In this document: positions 1 through 6,861 of the stretch, one piece after another
Layout: every line of letters starts with the position of its first letter
How positions within the stretch are numbered: the first letter of the stretch is position 1
Source: JBBRLA01 sp038231615
GTDB lineage: Bacteria; Myxococcota_A; Polyangia; Palsa-1104; JAEUJZ01
Direction of reading: 5' to 3'
NCBI GenBank assembly: GCA_038231615.1
Contig: JBBRLA010000471.1
Coordinates: 1-6,861 of the forward strand
Length of the DNA stretch: 6,861 nt
Made by a program: the position numbers and the translations under genes
The notes under the pieces: generated by a model
The model's database searches: none
What the model was told of the DNA's origin: nothing
Seen by the model: only the letters and a program-made list of their open reading frames with translations

Positions 1-89
1 AGCAGCCCGAAAATCCCCAGCGCCCCCCACAGCAGGTGGACCCGGTCCCCGTGGACGAACTGGAAGTGCAGCCCGGCGAAGTCGATCAC
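1..89 (-). CDS. BatB-like VWA membrane protein, N-terminus only (cut by window edge)
   Basis: Only the first 29 codons are visible and the frame stays open to the left edge. The peptide begins MIDFAGLHFQFVHGDRV and runs into a hydrophobic stretch (HLLWGALGIFGLL). This is how membrane-anchored VWA proteins of the BatA/BatB group usually begin: a short amphipathic lead and then a membrane helix. The start is a GTG overlapping the TGA of the upstream VWA gene (GTGA). It has a good GGAGG ribosome binding site at 95-99, five bases upstream, which supports this start. Position after a BatA-type gene makes a second VWA protein the likely product. The identification rests on context and the N-terminal pattern because the VWA domain itself is outside the window. 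Confidence 0.6.
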   Translation of the reverse strand, partial: MIDFAGLHFQFVHGDRVHLLWGALGIFGL

Positions 90-1117
90 GGCAGCCTCCG
101 AAAGATCGTGCCGGAGAGCAGCCAGCCCAGGCTCAACAAAAGCAGCGCCAGCGCCGTCGCGTGGGGGTAAAGTTCCCGGTACTGCCGGAAGCGCTGCTCG
201 GCGAACTCGCTGCGTTCCAGGGTGTCGATCTCCTGGTAGGCGTGCACCAGCCCCTCTGCATCGGTGGCGCGGAAGTAGCGTCCGCCGGTCTTGTGGGCGA
301 TCTCCTTCAGCGACGCCTCGTCGATCTCCACCGGCATGCGCTGCAGGAAGCTGCGGCCGAACGCATCCTGCACCCGGATGGGGGCCATGCCATTGGTCCC
401 CGCGCCCACGGTGTAGACCTTGACCCCGATCTTGGCCGCCAGCTCCGCCGCCTGCAGGGGCGCCGTCTCGCCAGTGTTGCTGACGCCGTCGGTCAGGAGG
501 ATGACCACCCGGGACTTCGCCTTGGACTCGCGCAGGCGCTCCAGGGCCAGGCCCAGGCCGTCCCCCAGTGCCGTGCCGTCCTCGTCGGGGCGGCTGACGA
601 ACTCGATCTGGTCGGCCACCTGCATCAGGTTGCCCTGGTCCAGGGTCAGCGGGCAGCGGGTGTCGGCGTAGCGGGCGAAGCTGACGATGCCGATGATGTC
701 GTCGGGCCGTCCGGGCAGGCCATGGCCGCCCTGGACGAAGTCCCGAAAGACCTCCTTCACCGCGCCCAGGCGCGTCCGCTCCCGCCCCGGCTCCGACAGG
801 TCCAGCGCCTGCATCGAGCCCGAGATGTCGATGGCCATCATGATGGCGATGCCGGTCTTTTTGACCCGGTCGTTTTTGTCTTGCAACCGGGGCCCGGAAA
901 GGGCCAGTCCCAGCGCCGCCGCGCCCAGCGCCAAAAGGAGCGGCGGCAGGAACGCCAGCCGCACGCGCCAGCTCAGCACTTTTTCCGGCAGCAGCCGGAA
1001 GGACGAAAAAAGCACCCGGCCCCCGCCGTGCAGCGAGAGCAGATACACCGGCACCGCGAGCAGCATCGCCAGCAGCATCCACGGCGAACGAAAGGATAGG
1101 ACGTGGAGGAGCTTCAT
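86..1117 (-). CDS. batA: BatA-type von Willebrand factor A membrane protein
   Basis: A 343-residue protein with two N-terminal membrane helices (about residues 13-29 and 55-74), a VWA domain (about 90-300) and a C-terminal membrane helix (about 319-339). The metal-ion-dependent adhesion site is complete: DISGS at 97-101, the conserved Thr182 in DGTALG and Asp210 in LLTDG. This layout is that of BatA (aerotolerance family), whose VWA domain faces the periplasm and is thought to work with a MoxR ATPase. The start at 1117 is chosen because it gives an ATGA overlap with the end of the preceding reading frame, has a GGAGG site at 1125-1129 seven bases upstream, and begins with the family-like MKLLHVLSFRSPW. 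The frame stays open upstream to 2113, but that part is a shadow of the lipoprotein gene. No defects are seen. Confidence 0.9.
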   Translation of the reverse strand: MKLLHVLSFRSPWMLLAMLLAVPVYLLSLHGGGRVLFSSFRLLPEKVLSWRVRLAFLPPLLLALGAAALGLALSGPRLQDKNDRVKKTGIAIMMAIDISGSMQALDLSEPGRERTRLGAVKEVFRDFVQGGHGLPGRPDDIIGIVSFARYADTRCPLTLDQGNLMQVADQIEFVSRPDEDGTALGDGLGLALERLRESKAKSRVVILLTDGVSNTGETAPLQAAELAAKIGVKVYTVGAGTNGMAPIRVQDAFGRSFLQRMPVEIDEASLKEIAHKTGGRYFRATDAEGLVHAYQEIDTLERSEFAEQRFRQYRELYPHATALALLLLSLGWLLSGTIFRRLP

Positions 1118-1353
1118 CGCCGGCCCTCCGACTGCGCATGCATAACCCGCGTCTCGGCCAAAAAGCGCCGGGACTCGGAAAGGGCCTGACGGGACTCGTC
1201 TTTCTCCGGCCGGTAGCCGGCAAACTTCACCCGATCGCTCACGGCCAAAAACGCCCCGAGCAACTCCCGGTGCGCCTGGTTCATCCCGGCCAGGCGGCGG
1301 GCCTCGCGCAGAAACTCCTCTGTGGTCAGCTCGGGGGCGCGGACGCCGTAGCG
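1114..1353 (-). pseudogene. Cut-off C-terminal tail of the BatD/DUF4381-like lipoprotein gene
   Basis: Directly after the TAG at 1354-1356 the same frame stays open for 79 codons to a TGA at 1114-1116. The translation begins RYGVRAPELTTEEFL and ends in the TGA that overlaps the batA start as ATGA. The pattern R-[FY]-G-x-R-A-P-E-x-T-T-E-E-F-L is the expected continuation of the HYVE motif at the end of the upstream frame, so this was one gene. An internal ATG at 1282-1284 could in principle restart translation to give 56 residues, but no convincing ribosome binding site precedes it. The tail shows no other defect, so the TAG is either recent, a sequencing error, or read through. Confidence 0.75.
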
Positions 1354-1356
1354 CTA
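1354..1356 (-). other. Premature in-frame TAG stop codon
   Basis: The codon sits between VE and RYGVRAPE of an otherwise continuous 357-codon frame. Related proteins usually have a charged residue here, most often Arg or Lys. A single change from AAG, CAG or GAG would produce it. Confidence 0.85.
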
Positions 1357-2187
1357 CTCGACGTAGTGGCGCACGATGTCGGAGAGTTCGACGTAGAACG
1401 CGTCGGCCTCGTCGGGGGCGGGCAGCCCGCGGTCCTCCAGGCGCTGCAAGCGGGACATGGCGACGTCGAAGGCCGACACCCGGGCCCGGTGGCGGGCGCG
1501 GCGGCGCAGGGCGCCAAGGAGCAGCAGCAGCGCGACCAGCGCGGCCACCCCCAAAGACGCCGCCCCGTAGCGGAAGCCGCGGCTGCGGTAGAATTCTTCT
1601 TGCAACGGCCCCCGCGGGCCGCGAAGTTGGGCCTGCACCTCCCCCTCGGGCAGCACCGAGGCGATGTCCACCGACAGTTCCTCGGTCAAGACCTCCCGCT
1701 CGCGCTCGACGCCACCATCCGACCCACTCTGCCCGGCCGGTCCCGCCGATGCCTGCCCCGGTCGCCGGTCGGTGAACTCCACCCGCAGCGAGGGGATGCG
1801 CTGCCGGCCGCTCATCGGGGCCTCCAGCAGGTAGCGCTGCGAGGCGACCGTGCGACCGTCCGGGCCGCTGCTGCTCCGCGGGGTGAAGCCGACGATGGCG
1901 AAGCGGCCCAGGGCCTCGCCGAAGGGCGGCATCTCCACGCTCACCTGCGGCTCGGACTCGACCGAAAGGGTCAGCACCAGCTGGTCTCCCAGCTTGGGCG
2001 CCTTGGGCGAGAGCGACACCGTGGCCTTGACCGGCCCCTCCTGACTGGTCTTCGTGATGCCCTGGTCCTTGGCCTCCTCCCCGGCAGGCGCGGGTCGAAC
2101 GGAAGGTTTGCATCCCGAAGCGACCAGCCCCGCGACCAGGGTCAGGCCCGCGAAAAGGACCCGCCGGGTCGTCGTCGTCAACCTCAT
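1354..2187 (-). CDS. BatD/DUF4381-like lipoprotein, truncated by an in-frame TAG
   Basis: A 277-residue protein. It opens with a basic, hydrophobic signal peptide (MRLTTTTRRVLFAGLTLVAG) and a lipobox ending ASGC at Cys26, so it is probably a lipoprotein. A beta-rich extracytoplasmic region follows (about 50-180; KLGDQLVLTLSVES resembles BatD-type immunoglobulin-like repeats). Then come one membrane helix (about 208-227), a basic stop-transfer segment, and a cytoplasmic helical part ending IVRHYVE. In relatives this part continues as a cytoplasmic domain of the kind found in DUF4381/BatD proteins; here TAG at 1354-1356 stops it. The start at 2187 overlaps the DUF58 stop (ATGA) and has GGAGG at 2199-2203. 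Its partners are presumably MoxR and the VWA proteins. Because the missing tail is intact in frame downstream, this entry may be a pseudogene rather than a natural short form. Confidence 0.75.
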   Translation of the reverse strand: MRLTTTTRRVLFAGLTLVAGLVASGCKPSVRPAPAGEEAKDQGITKTSQEGPVKATVSLSPKAPKLGDQLVLTLSVESEPQVSVEMPPFGEALGRFAIVGFTPRSSSGPDGRTVASQRYLLEAPMSGRQRIPSLRVEFTDRRPGQASAGPAGQSGSDGGVEREREVLTEELSVDIASVLPEGEVQAQLRGPRGPLQEEFYRSRGFRYGAASLGVAALVALLLLLGALRRRARHRARVSAFDVAMSRLQRLEDRGLPAPDEADAFYVELSDIVRHYVE

Positions 2188-3266
2188 CGGCGGCGCCGCC
2201 TCCGCTGCCGCATGCGGAAGAACTGGAGCAGCGGGTCCACCACCGGACGGGTCGCGTCGATGCGCAGAAGATCGATCCCCGACGAGCGCAGTTCCATCTC
2301 CAGGGCCTTGCCCCGCCGCGCGGCCTCTGCCTGCACCGCCTCCTGATAGGCCCGCGAACTGGTGTCCACCAGTTGCCGCTCCCCGGTCTCCGCGTCCTCC
2401 AGCGCCACGATGCCCGCGCCCTCCACCAATCGTTCCCGCTCGTCCCCCATCAGCACCGCCACCAGATCGTGGCGGCGACGCGCGCTGCGCAGCGCCGGCA
2501 GGTACCCCTGATCCAGAAAGTCGGACACCAGGAACAACACCGCCCGACGGGGCAACACCCGCTGACAAAACTCCAGGGCGTGGCCGATGCGGGTCGAGCG
2601 CCGCGGGTCCTTCCGCGACGCGCCCCGCAGGCGCGCCAACTGCCGCCGCACCGCCTCCGGCAGGCGCAGCCACCCCGGCCGAGCCTCCGCCGAGGGCGGC
2701 ACGATGCCGGTCACTTCACCTATCGCGAAGGGCCGAAGGCCCCGAGGTTCACCTATCGCGAAGGGCCGAAGGCCCCGCGGTTCATCAATCGCCGGGACAA
2801 TCTCCTCGCCCCGGGCCAGCACCTCCCGCACCACCCGCAGCGCGTGCTTCTGCCCCTTGCGCGGCGGGATGTACTCCTCGACTTCGCCGTGAAAGAGCAA
2901 CAGACCCACCTTGTCGTCGTTGTGGATCGCCGAGAACGCCAAAAGCGCCGAGAGTTGCACCGCCGCCTCGCGCTTCGATCGCGCCGCCGAGCCGAAGTCC
3001 TGCGAGGCGCTGACGTCCACCAGCAGGAGCACCGTCAGCTCGCGCTCCTCGACGTAGCGTTTGACGAAAGGCGACCCGGTGCGCGCCGTGACGTTCCAGT
3101 CGATGCTGCGCACGTCGTCCCCGGGGACGTAGGGGCGGACCTCCTCGAACTCCATCCCCTGCCCCTTGAACACGGACAGGTACTCGCCCGCCAGCACGTC
3201 CGCCACATGGCGGCCCGTCTGGAACTGGATGCGCTTGACCTGTTTGACGATCTCCGAGGGCAGCAT
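2184..3266 (-). CDS. DUF58 domain protein of a MoxR/Bat operon
   Basis: A 360-residue protein with the hallmark DUF58 motif RPYVPGDDVRSIDWNVTART at residues 44-63 and a VWA-like fold containing DVSAS (84-88) and a C-terminal FLVSDF strand (245-250). DUF58 proteins are the standard partners of MoxR ATPases and their genes almost always adjoin. The exact biochemical role is unknown. No signal peptide or membrane helix is seen, so it is probably cytoplasmic or membrane-associated. It is longer than the roughly 300 residues typical of the family; the surplus lies at about 153-220, between two conserved blocks. It includes an 11-residue tandem repeat (GEPRGLRPFAI) encoded by a 33-base DNA repeat, and a long basic segment. 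The C-terminus is a run of arginines. The start gives a standard N-terminus but no clear ribosome binding site precedes it. The stop overlaps the lipoprotein start. Confidence 0.93.
   Translation of the reverse strand: MLPSEIVKQVKRIQFQTGRHVADVLAGEYLSVFKGQGMEFEEVRPYVPGDDVRSIDWNVTARTGSPFVKRYVEERELTVLLLVDVSASQDFGSAARSKREAAVQLSALLAFSAIHNDDKVGLLLFHGEVEEYIPPRKGQKHALRVVREVLARGEEIVPAIDEPRGLRPFAIGEPRGLRPFAIGEVTGIVPPSAEARPGWLRLPEAVRRQLARLRGASRKDPRRSTRIGHALEFCQRVLPRRAVLFLVSDFLDQGYLPALRSARRRHDLVAVLMGDERERLVEGAGIVALEDAETGERQLVDTSSRAYQEAVQAEAARRGKALEMELRSSGIDLLRIDATRPVVDPLLQFFRMRQRRRRRR
2715..2780. repeat. 33-base tandem repeat with internal hairpin inside the DUF58 gene
   Basis: Two copies (2715-2747 and 2748-2780) differ at one base (cgagg against cgcgg). 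A degenerate third start, ttcatcaatcgc, follows at 2781. Each unit holds the inverted repeat GGGCC-GAA-GGCCC, which in the mRNA gives a five-pair stem with a UUC loop. As the length is a multiple of three, the repeat keeps the frame and adds 11 residues per copy. Such in-frame palindromic repeats resemble dispersed repeats that can settle inside genes; whether this one is dispersed in the genome cannot be told here. Confidence 0.9.
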
Positions 3267-3327
3267 CAGTCTAACATCCCGACCACCAGGAACGCATGAG
3301 GCCTCCGGGTTATTCCCGCGGTGATTT

Positions 3328-4299
<972 letters not shown>

Positions 4300-4456
4300 G
4301 GGGGGTCGCTGCCCGGTCTCCCGCGCCAAGTTTTTGCGCAGCCATTGGAGATACCATCCAGGGGCGGTGATGGCAAGGGCCATCGCCAGGAAGCGAAGCC
4401 CCCTGGGGGGAGCCCCCCGGTCTGGACAGAAAACGACGGGCCGCTTTAAACAGCAC
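4300..4456. other. Spacer between the HNH gene and moxR with a G/C palindrome
   Basis: This 157-base junction separates the defence cassette from the host operon. It holds a perfect GGGGGGAGCCCCCC palindrome at 4405-4418, preceded by CCCCCT so that alternative stems can form. No run of T follows on the minus strand, so it is not a convincing intrinsic terminator. No clear promoter is seen. The region is open in frame with moxR, so an N-terminally extended MoxR cannot be excluded. Confidence 0.5.
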
Positions 4457-5251
4457 TTACACGCTTTGGGGTGGTGATATGTCGAGCCAGCCGGCGATCT
4501 CCGGACGGCGATCAAGGGCCGCAATGCAGTCTGCCTGGAGCATGGCCGCAGGAGGCACGGGGTAAAGGGCCGCCACCCGGAGGAGATAGACGAGCACACC
4601 AGAGAAGGGCCGGTTGCAGATGGCCATACGCAGGGCTTCCGCGTACTGCTGCTTGCCTGCGCTCAGGCTGGTGTCATACTGGATAATGTAGGCTTGCACG
4701 CCAGCCCACGCATCGCGGCGGCCGTCCTCCAAGACCTTCCGACACAGGCCAAAGGTCTCGATGCTCGCCTTCCCTTTTGCAGATTCCTGTTCGGTCTCTG
4801 CGTCGATGCGCGGTTCGAATTTTCCGGTCTTGGGTACCAGCACCAAATGATCTAGCGGCTCCTCTACCGTGGGGTCGATCAGCAGCGGCTGGTCATCCTG
4901 CATCGGGAACTGATCCCGCTTGTAATTGCTGTTGCAAAGCCCGCAGGCGTAGAGCAGGTTCTCCCAGACGAAGGTCTTCTCCGGGGCTTTGGCACGGGGC
5001 CAGAAGTGTTCGATGGCGGTGCCCTGGCTGTCTTCGCAGTACATGCAACGCTGTAGACCGCTGGCCATATCTTGGAGACGGACATGGATGTGGCGAAGCT
5101 GATTCCGCTGCTGGTTCTGCTTGGCGCTCGACCAAAGCCGGTCTGACTCGGCCTTTCTCTCCGCCTCCGGCTTGTCGAGGATGAGTTTGGTCTGCTTCTT
5201 CAACCAGTTTGCCTCTTCCTGGGTGGGGACCGTACGGTGCAGGCGCCTCAT
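4457..5251 (-). CDS. ptuB: HNH endonuclease, Septu PtuB-like
   Basis: A 264-residue protein with a zinc-ribbon HNH nuclease core. The zinc ligands are Cys69/Cys72 (CMYCE) and Cys103/Cys106 (CGLCN). The catalytic His82 lies in IEHFWPRA, Asn98 in WENLL and Asn107 in CNSNYK. The order CxxC, EHxxP, WxNLLxxCxxCN, K, FP is that of the TIGR02646/PtuB group of HNH proteins, which pair with an ATPase in Septu systems and in Ec78-type retrons and cut nucleic acid on phage infection. The N-terminus is basic and helical; the C-terminal part (about 160-264) is helical and unassigned. The start overlaps the ATPase stop (ATGA) and has AAGGA at 5258-5262, six bases upstream, so it is well supported. No reverse transcriptase or retron RNA is present nearby. 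PtuB is an inference from motifs and pairing; HNH nuclease is firm. Confidence 0.82.
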   Translation of the reverse strand: MRRLHRTVPTQEEANWLKKQTKLILDKPEAERKAESDRLWSSAKQNQQRNQLRHIHVRLQDMASGLQRCMYCEDSQGTAIEHFWPRAKAPEKTFVWENLLYACGLCNSNYKRDQFPMQDDQPLLIDPTVEEPLDHLVLVPKTGKFEPRIDAETEQESAKGKASIETFGLCRKVLEDGRRDAWAGVQAYIIQYDTSLSAGKQQYAEALRMAICNRPFSGVLVYLLRVAALYPVPPAAMLQADCIAALDRRPEIAGWLDISPPQSV

Positions 5252-6570
5252 CGAGTATCCTTCAGGCGGCGCAGCGCGGCCTCGACGGCGGCGCTGGGAG
5301 TTCCTATAATCTGCTGACGGAGGTGCCCTAGCTCTTTCGCCTCCGATCGCTTCAGCGGCAGCCCCTGGAGTTCCCGCGCCTCCAGTTGCGAAAGGCGTGC
5401 ACGCCGGGCTTCAGCTTCTTCGCTATAGGGTGTGTCGAGTCCAAACAGCGAAGTGATGACTGCCGCATCTGCGCCTTCGTTAACCACACGGTTGTACTCT
5501 TCCTCGGAGAGGTGCTCGCCCGTCGGTAATTCCGGGGCCGGACGTAGGCGGATCAGCCCACCGGGATCGGCAGCCTGGCAGATAAAAGGACTGTGAGTCG
5601 TAACCAGAAATTGGATCTTCGGGAAGTGCTCCTTGAGCCAGAAGCCAATGCGCTGCTGCCAGGAGACGTGCAGGTGCGTATCCACTTCATCAATGAAGAT
5701 CACTCCACTATAGGGGACCACGGGGCGGGACTCCTCATTGTAGTCGATATGAAAATTTTCAAAGCAGCGGCTCATCTGGCGAAGAATATCAAGCACCAGC
5801 GCGACGGTCGTGCGGTAGCCGTCAGAGACAGCGTTGAGCGGCAAGGTTGCACCGCCCACAGTCACCCGTAGCGCATCGGAGCGCACATCCAGGATCTTGA
5901 CGCCTTGCGGGAGCAGCCCATCATTGAGTAACTCGATGGTGCCCTGTTCAAGAGCTGCGGCAGTCTGGTCTCCCTCCATGCGACGCAGGTAAATCTCCCG
6001 TAGCGACTGCACGCCCTCTGCAAGAGACGCGTCCTCGCGAAAGAGCGTCGCCAGCCCCTGTGCCGCTCCGCTGCTGGCCATCATAGAGGCGGCCTCCGAG
6101 CTGTGTCCAGAGAGCCGCCGGAAGGGGCCATAGCCAGCGATAAACCAGCCGCCCCTCTCATTCCAGGGGCCGCGCTTTGCCGCGCTTTCGTTGATCGCCT
6201 GCACTGGGACGAGTTGATCATCCTTGGCGTCCCAGCGGAGCCCTATCGAGAGCGGGTTGTGAGGGCGAGGTCCACGACCCTCGATCTTGTCGAGCTGGCT
6301 GTCATAATTCAGGCTCAGTTCGACGCGCCCCTCGCTAGCGCCCTGCCGCAGCCAGCCGGAGACGTTGGGCACCAAATTTAACGCCGCGCGCGGCCCAGCC
6401 ATTGTGATGGCGATGGCTTGCAGCAATGTCGTCTTGCCCGAACCATTGCGCCCTGCCAGTACGGTCCATCCGCTGTACGTGCCATCGGGTCGGGAGAGAT
6501 CGAGATCAATCGCTCTCGAACCATCGCCGATACCTCGGATGTTCTGTACCTTGATCCTCTGAATATACAT
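5248..6570 (-). CDS. ptuA: SMC/ABC-type AAA ATPase, Septu PtuA-like
   Basis: A 440-residue protein of the AAA_21/AAA_23 (RecF/SMC-like, COG3950-like) ATPase group. It starts MYIQRIKVQNIRGIG, as these proteins do. It then has Walker A GRNGSGKT (40-47), a GYGPFRRL motif (146-153), an ABC-signature-like LNAVSDGYR (245-253), Walker B VIFIDEVD (290-297) and the switch histidine in TTHSPF (His326). All elements needed for ATP hydrolysis are present. The C-terminal 110 residues are charged and helical. No nuclease or TOPRIM domain is fused. Paired with an HNH gene by an ATGA overlap, it fits PtuA, the sensor and regulator of the Septu complex. The start is supported by AAAGGA at 6581-6586, ten bases upstream. 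Its G+C content looks lower than that of the flanking Bat genes, in keeping with horizontal transfer. A related but distinct ATPase-HNH defence family is also possible. Confidence 0.85.
   Translation of the reverse strand: MYIQRIKVQNIRGIGDGSRAIDLDLSRPDGTYSGWTVLAGRNGSGKTTLLQAIAITMAGPRAALNLVPNVSGWLRQGASEGRVELSLNYDSQLDKIEGRGPRPHNPLSIGLRWDAKDDQLVPVQAINESAAKRGPWNERGGWFIAGYGPFRRLSGHSSEAASMMASSGAAQGLATLFREDASLAEGVQSLREIYLRRMEGDQTAAALEQGTIELLNDGLLPQGVKILDVRSDALRVTVGGATLPLNAVSDGYRTTVALVLDILRQMSRCFENFHIDYNEESRPVVPYSGVIFIDEVDTHLHVSWQQRIGFWLKEHFPKIQFLVTTHSPFICQAADPGGLIRLRPAPELPTGEHLSEEEYNRVVNEGADAAVITSLFGLDTPYSEEAEARRARLSQLEARELQGLPLKRSEAKELGHLRQQIIGTPSAAVEAALRRLKDTR
5258..5262 (-). promoter_or_regulatory. 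Ribosome binding site of the HNH gene
   Basis: AAGGA lies six bases upstream of the ATG at 5251, inside the last codons of the ATPase gene. With the ATGA overlap it points to coupled translation and a fixed ratio of the two proteins. Confidence 0.75.
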
Positions 6571-6576
6571 GGCGTC

Positions 6577-6861
6577 TCAATCCTTTAGGTTGTACATCTT
6601 CCGATCGTCGGGGCAGTTGATGCGCACCTTCATCATGAACCGGTCCAGCTGCGCCTCGGGCGGGGGGTAGGTGCCCTCCAGCTCGATGGAATTCTGGGTG
6701 GCACCTGCCGCTCCTGATGGCCTCCAGCAGCGCCGCCTGCACCTTCGCCGGGGCCCGGTTGTTCTCGTCGGCCAGGATCAGGTGTTCGAAGATCGGCCCC
6801 CGCTTGACGCTGTAGGTGCCGTCCTTGGGGTTGAAGATCTGCGTGCCGGTTATATCCCCGG
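6577..6861 (-). pseudogene. moxR: Decayed moxR fragment (second copy), 3' end lost, continues past the right edge
   Basis: From 6618 rightwards this is about 95% identical (hand count) to 3771-4065 of the intact moxR and encodes roughly MoxR residues 80-175. It is broken by a 49-base deletion (junction 6702/6703), one missing base at 6716/6717 and one fewer C near 6856-6859, so no single frame survives. Substitutions change conserved residues: ADEINR reads ADENNR after Walker B, NPIEQEG reads NSIELEG after sensor 1, and YPLPE reads YPPPE. After MMKVRI the match fades within about 15-20 bases, and the frame ends at a TGA at 6577-6579, just before the ATPase start. The C-terminal half of MoxR is missing. 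The promoter and N-terminus of this copy would lie outside the window. Confidence 0.88.
6581..6586 (-). promoter_or_regulatory. Ribosome binding site of the ATPase gene
   Basis: AAAGGA lies ten bases upstream of the ATG at 6570. It is in the short stretch between the end of moxR homology and the ATPase gene. No promoter is evident in that stretch, so the cassette may depend on transcription entering from the right through the broken moxR. Confidence 0.6.

Noticed and set aside
1118..2113. The batA frame extends upstream to a potential 675-residue protein.
   Set aside because: The extra 332 residues are low-complexity Gly/Ala/Arg and read out of frame through the lipoprotein gene. The real start at 1117 has GGAGG and an ATGA overlap.
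1138..2346. A plus-strand open frame of 402 residues opposite the lipoprotein gene and the end of DUF58.
   Set aside because: Composition is biased, there is no domain, and it crosses the boundary of two well-supported genes; an antisense shadow.
4399..4418. Intrinsic terminator after the HNH gene.
   Set aside because: The G/C stem is strong but there is no T run after it on the minus strand, and it lies only about 110 bases before the moxR start in the same direction.
4457..6600. Insertion sequence or integrase-driven island.
   Set aside because: No transposase, integrase, tRNA or terminal inverted repeats are visible within the window; only the moxR direct repeat brackets the cassette.
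6506..6742. A 78-residue minus-strand frame starting MQAALLEA.
   Set aside because: It begins in true MoxR sequence, is thrown out of frame by the 49-base deletion and ends inside the ATPase gene in the wrong frame. It is explained by the moxR pseudogene.
4457..6861. Retron (Ec78-type), because PtuA/PtuB-like proteins also occur in retrons.
   Set aside because: There is no reverse transcriptase or room for a retron RNA between the ATPase and the moxR fragment, and none on the other side.

Overview
The window looks like bacterial chromosome of high G+C with every gene on the minus strand. The organism cannot be named from the sequence. The gene set (MoxR ATPase, DUF58, lipoprotein, two von Willebrand factor A proteins) and the protein style fit a Gram-negative such as Planctomycetota, Myxococcota or Acidobacteriota; this is a guess.

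Read in the direction of transcription (right to left) there are three parts. (1) 6577-6861 is a decayed, truncated second copy of moxR that continues past the right edge. (2) 4457-6570 is a two-gene cassette: an SMC/ABC-type AAA ATPase followed by a zinc-ribbon HNH nuclease, overlapping by ATGA. I read it as a Septu-type (PtuA-PtuB) anti-phage system. It is less G+C rich than its surroundings and uses AAGGA-type ribosome binding sites. (3) 1-4299 is a MoxR/Bat operon: complete moxR, DUF58, a BatD/DUF4381-like lipoprotein, a BatA-type VWA protein, and the first 29 codons of a second VWA protein cut by the left edge. The last four genes are joined by 4-base ATGA/GTGA overlaps. In this family MoxR acts as a chaperone-like AAA+ ATPase working with DUF58 and VWA proteins at the membrane.

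The most interesting point is the architecture. The defence cassette lies between a full moxR and a broken moxR fragment about 95% identical to it (hand count). The fragment carries a 49-base deletion, two further single-base deletions and several amino-acid-changing substitutions in core AAA+ motifs. This suggests that the cassette entered by disrupting moxR while a second, intact copy was kept downstream, and that the two copies form a direct repeat able to recombine the cassette out.

Two lesser oddities lie in the Bat operon. The lipoprotein gene has an in-frame TAG that cuts off a still recognisable 79-residue C-terminal tail. The DUF58 gene carries a 33-base tandem repeat with an internal hairpin, encoding an 11-residue repeat in a linker region.
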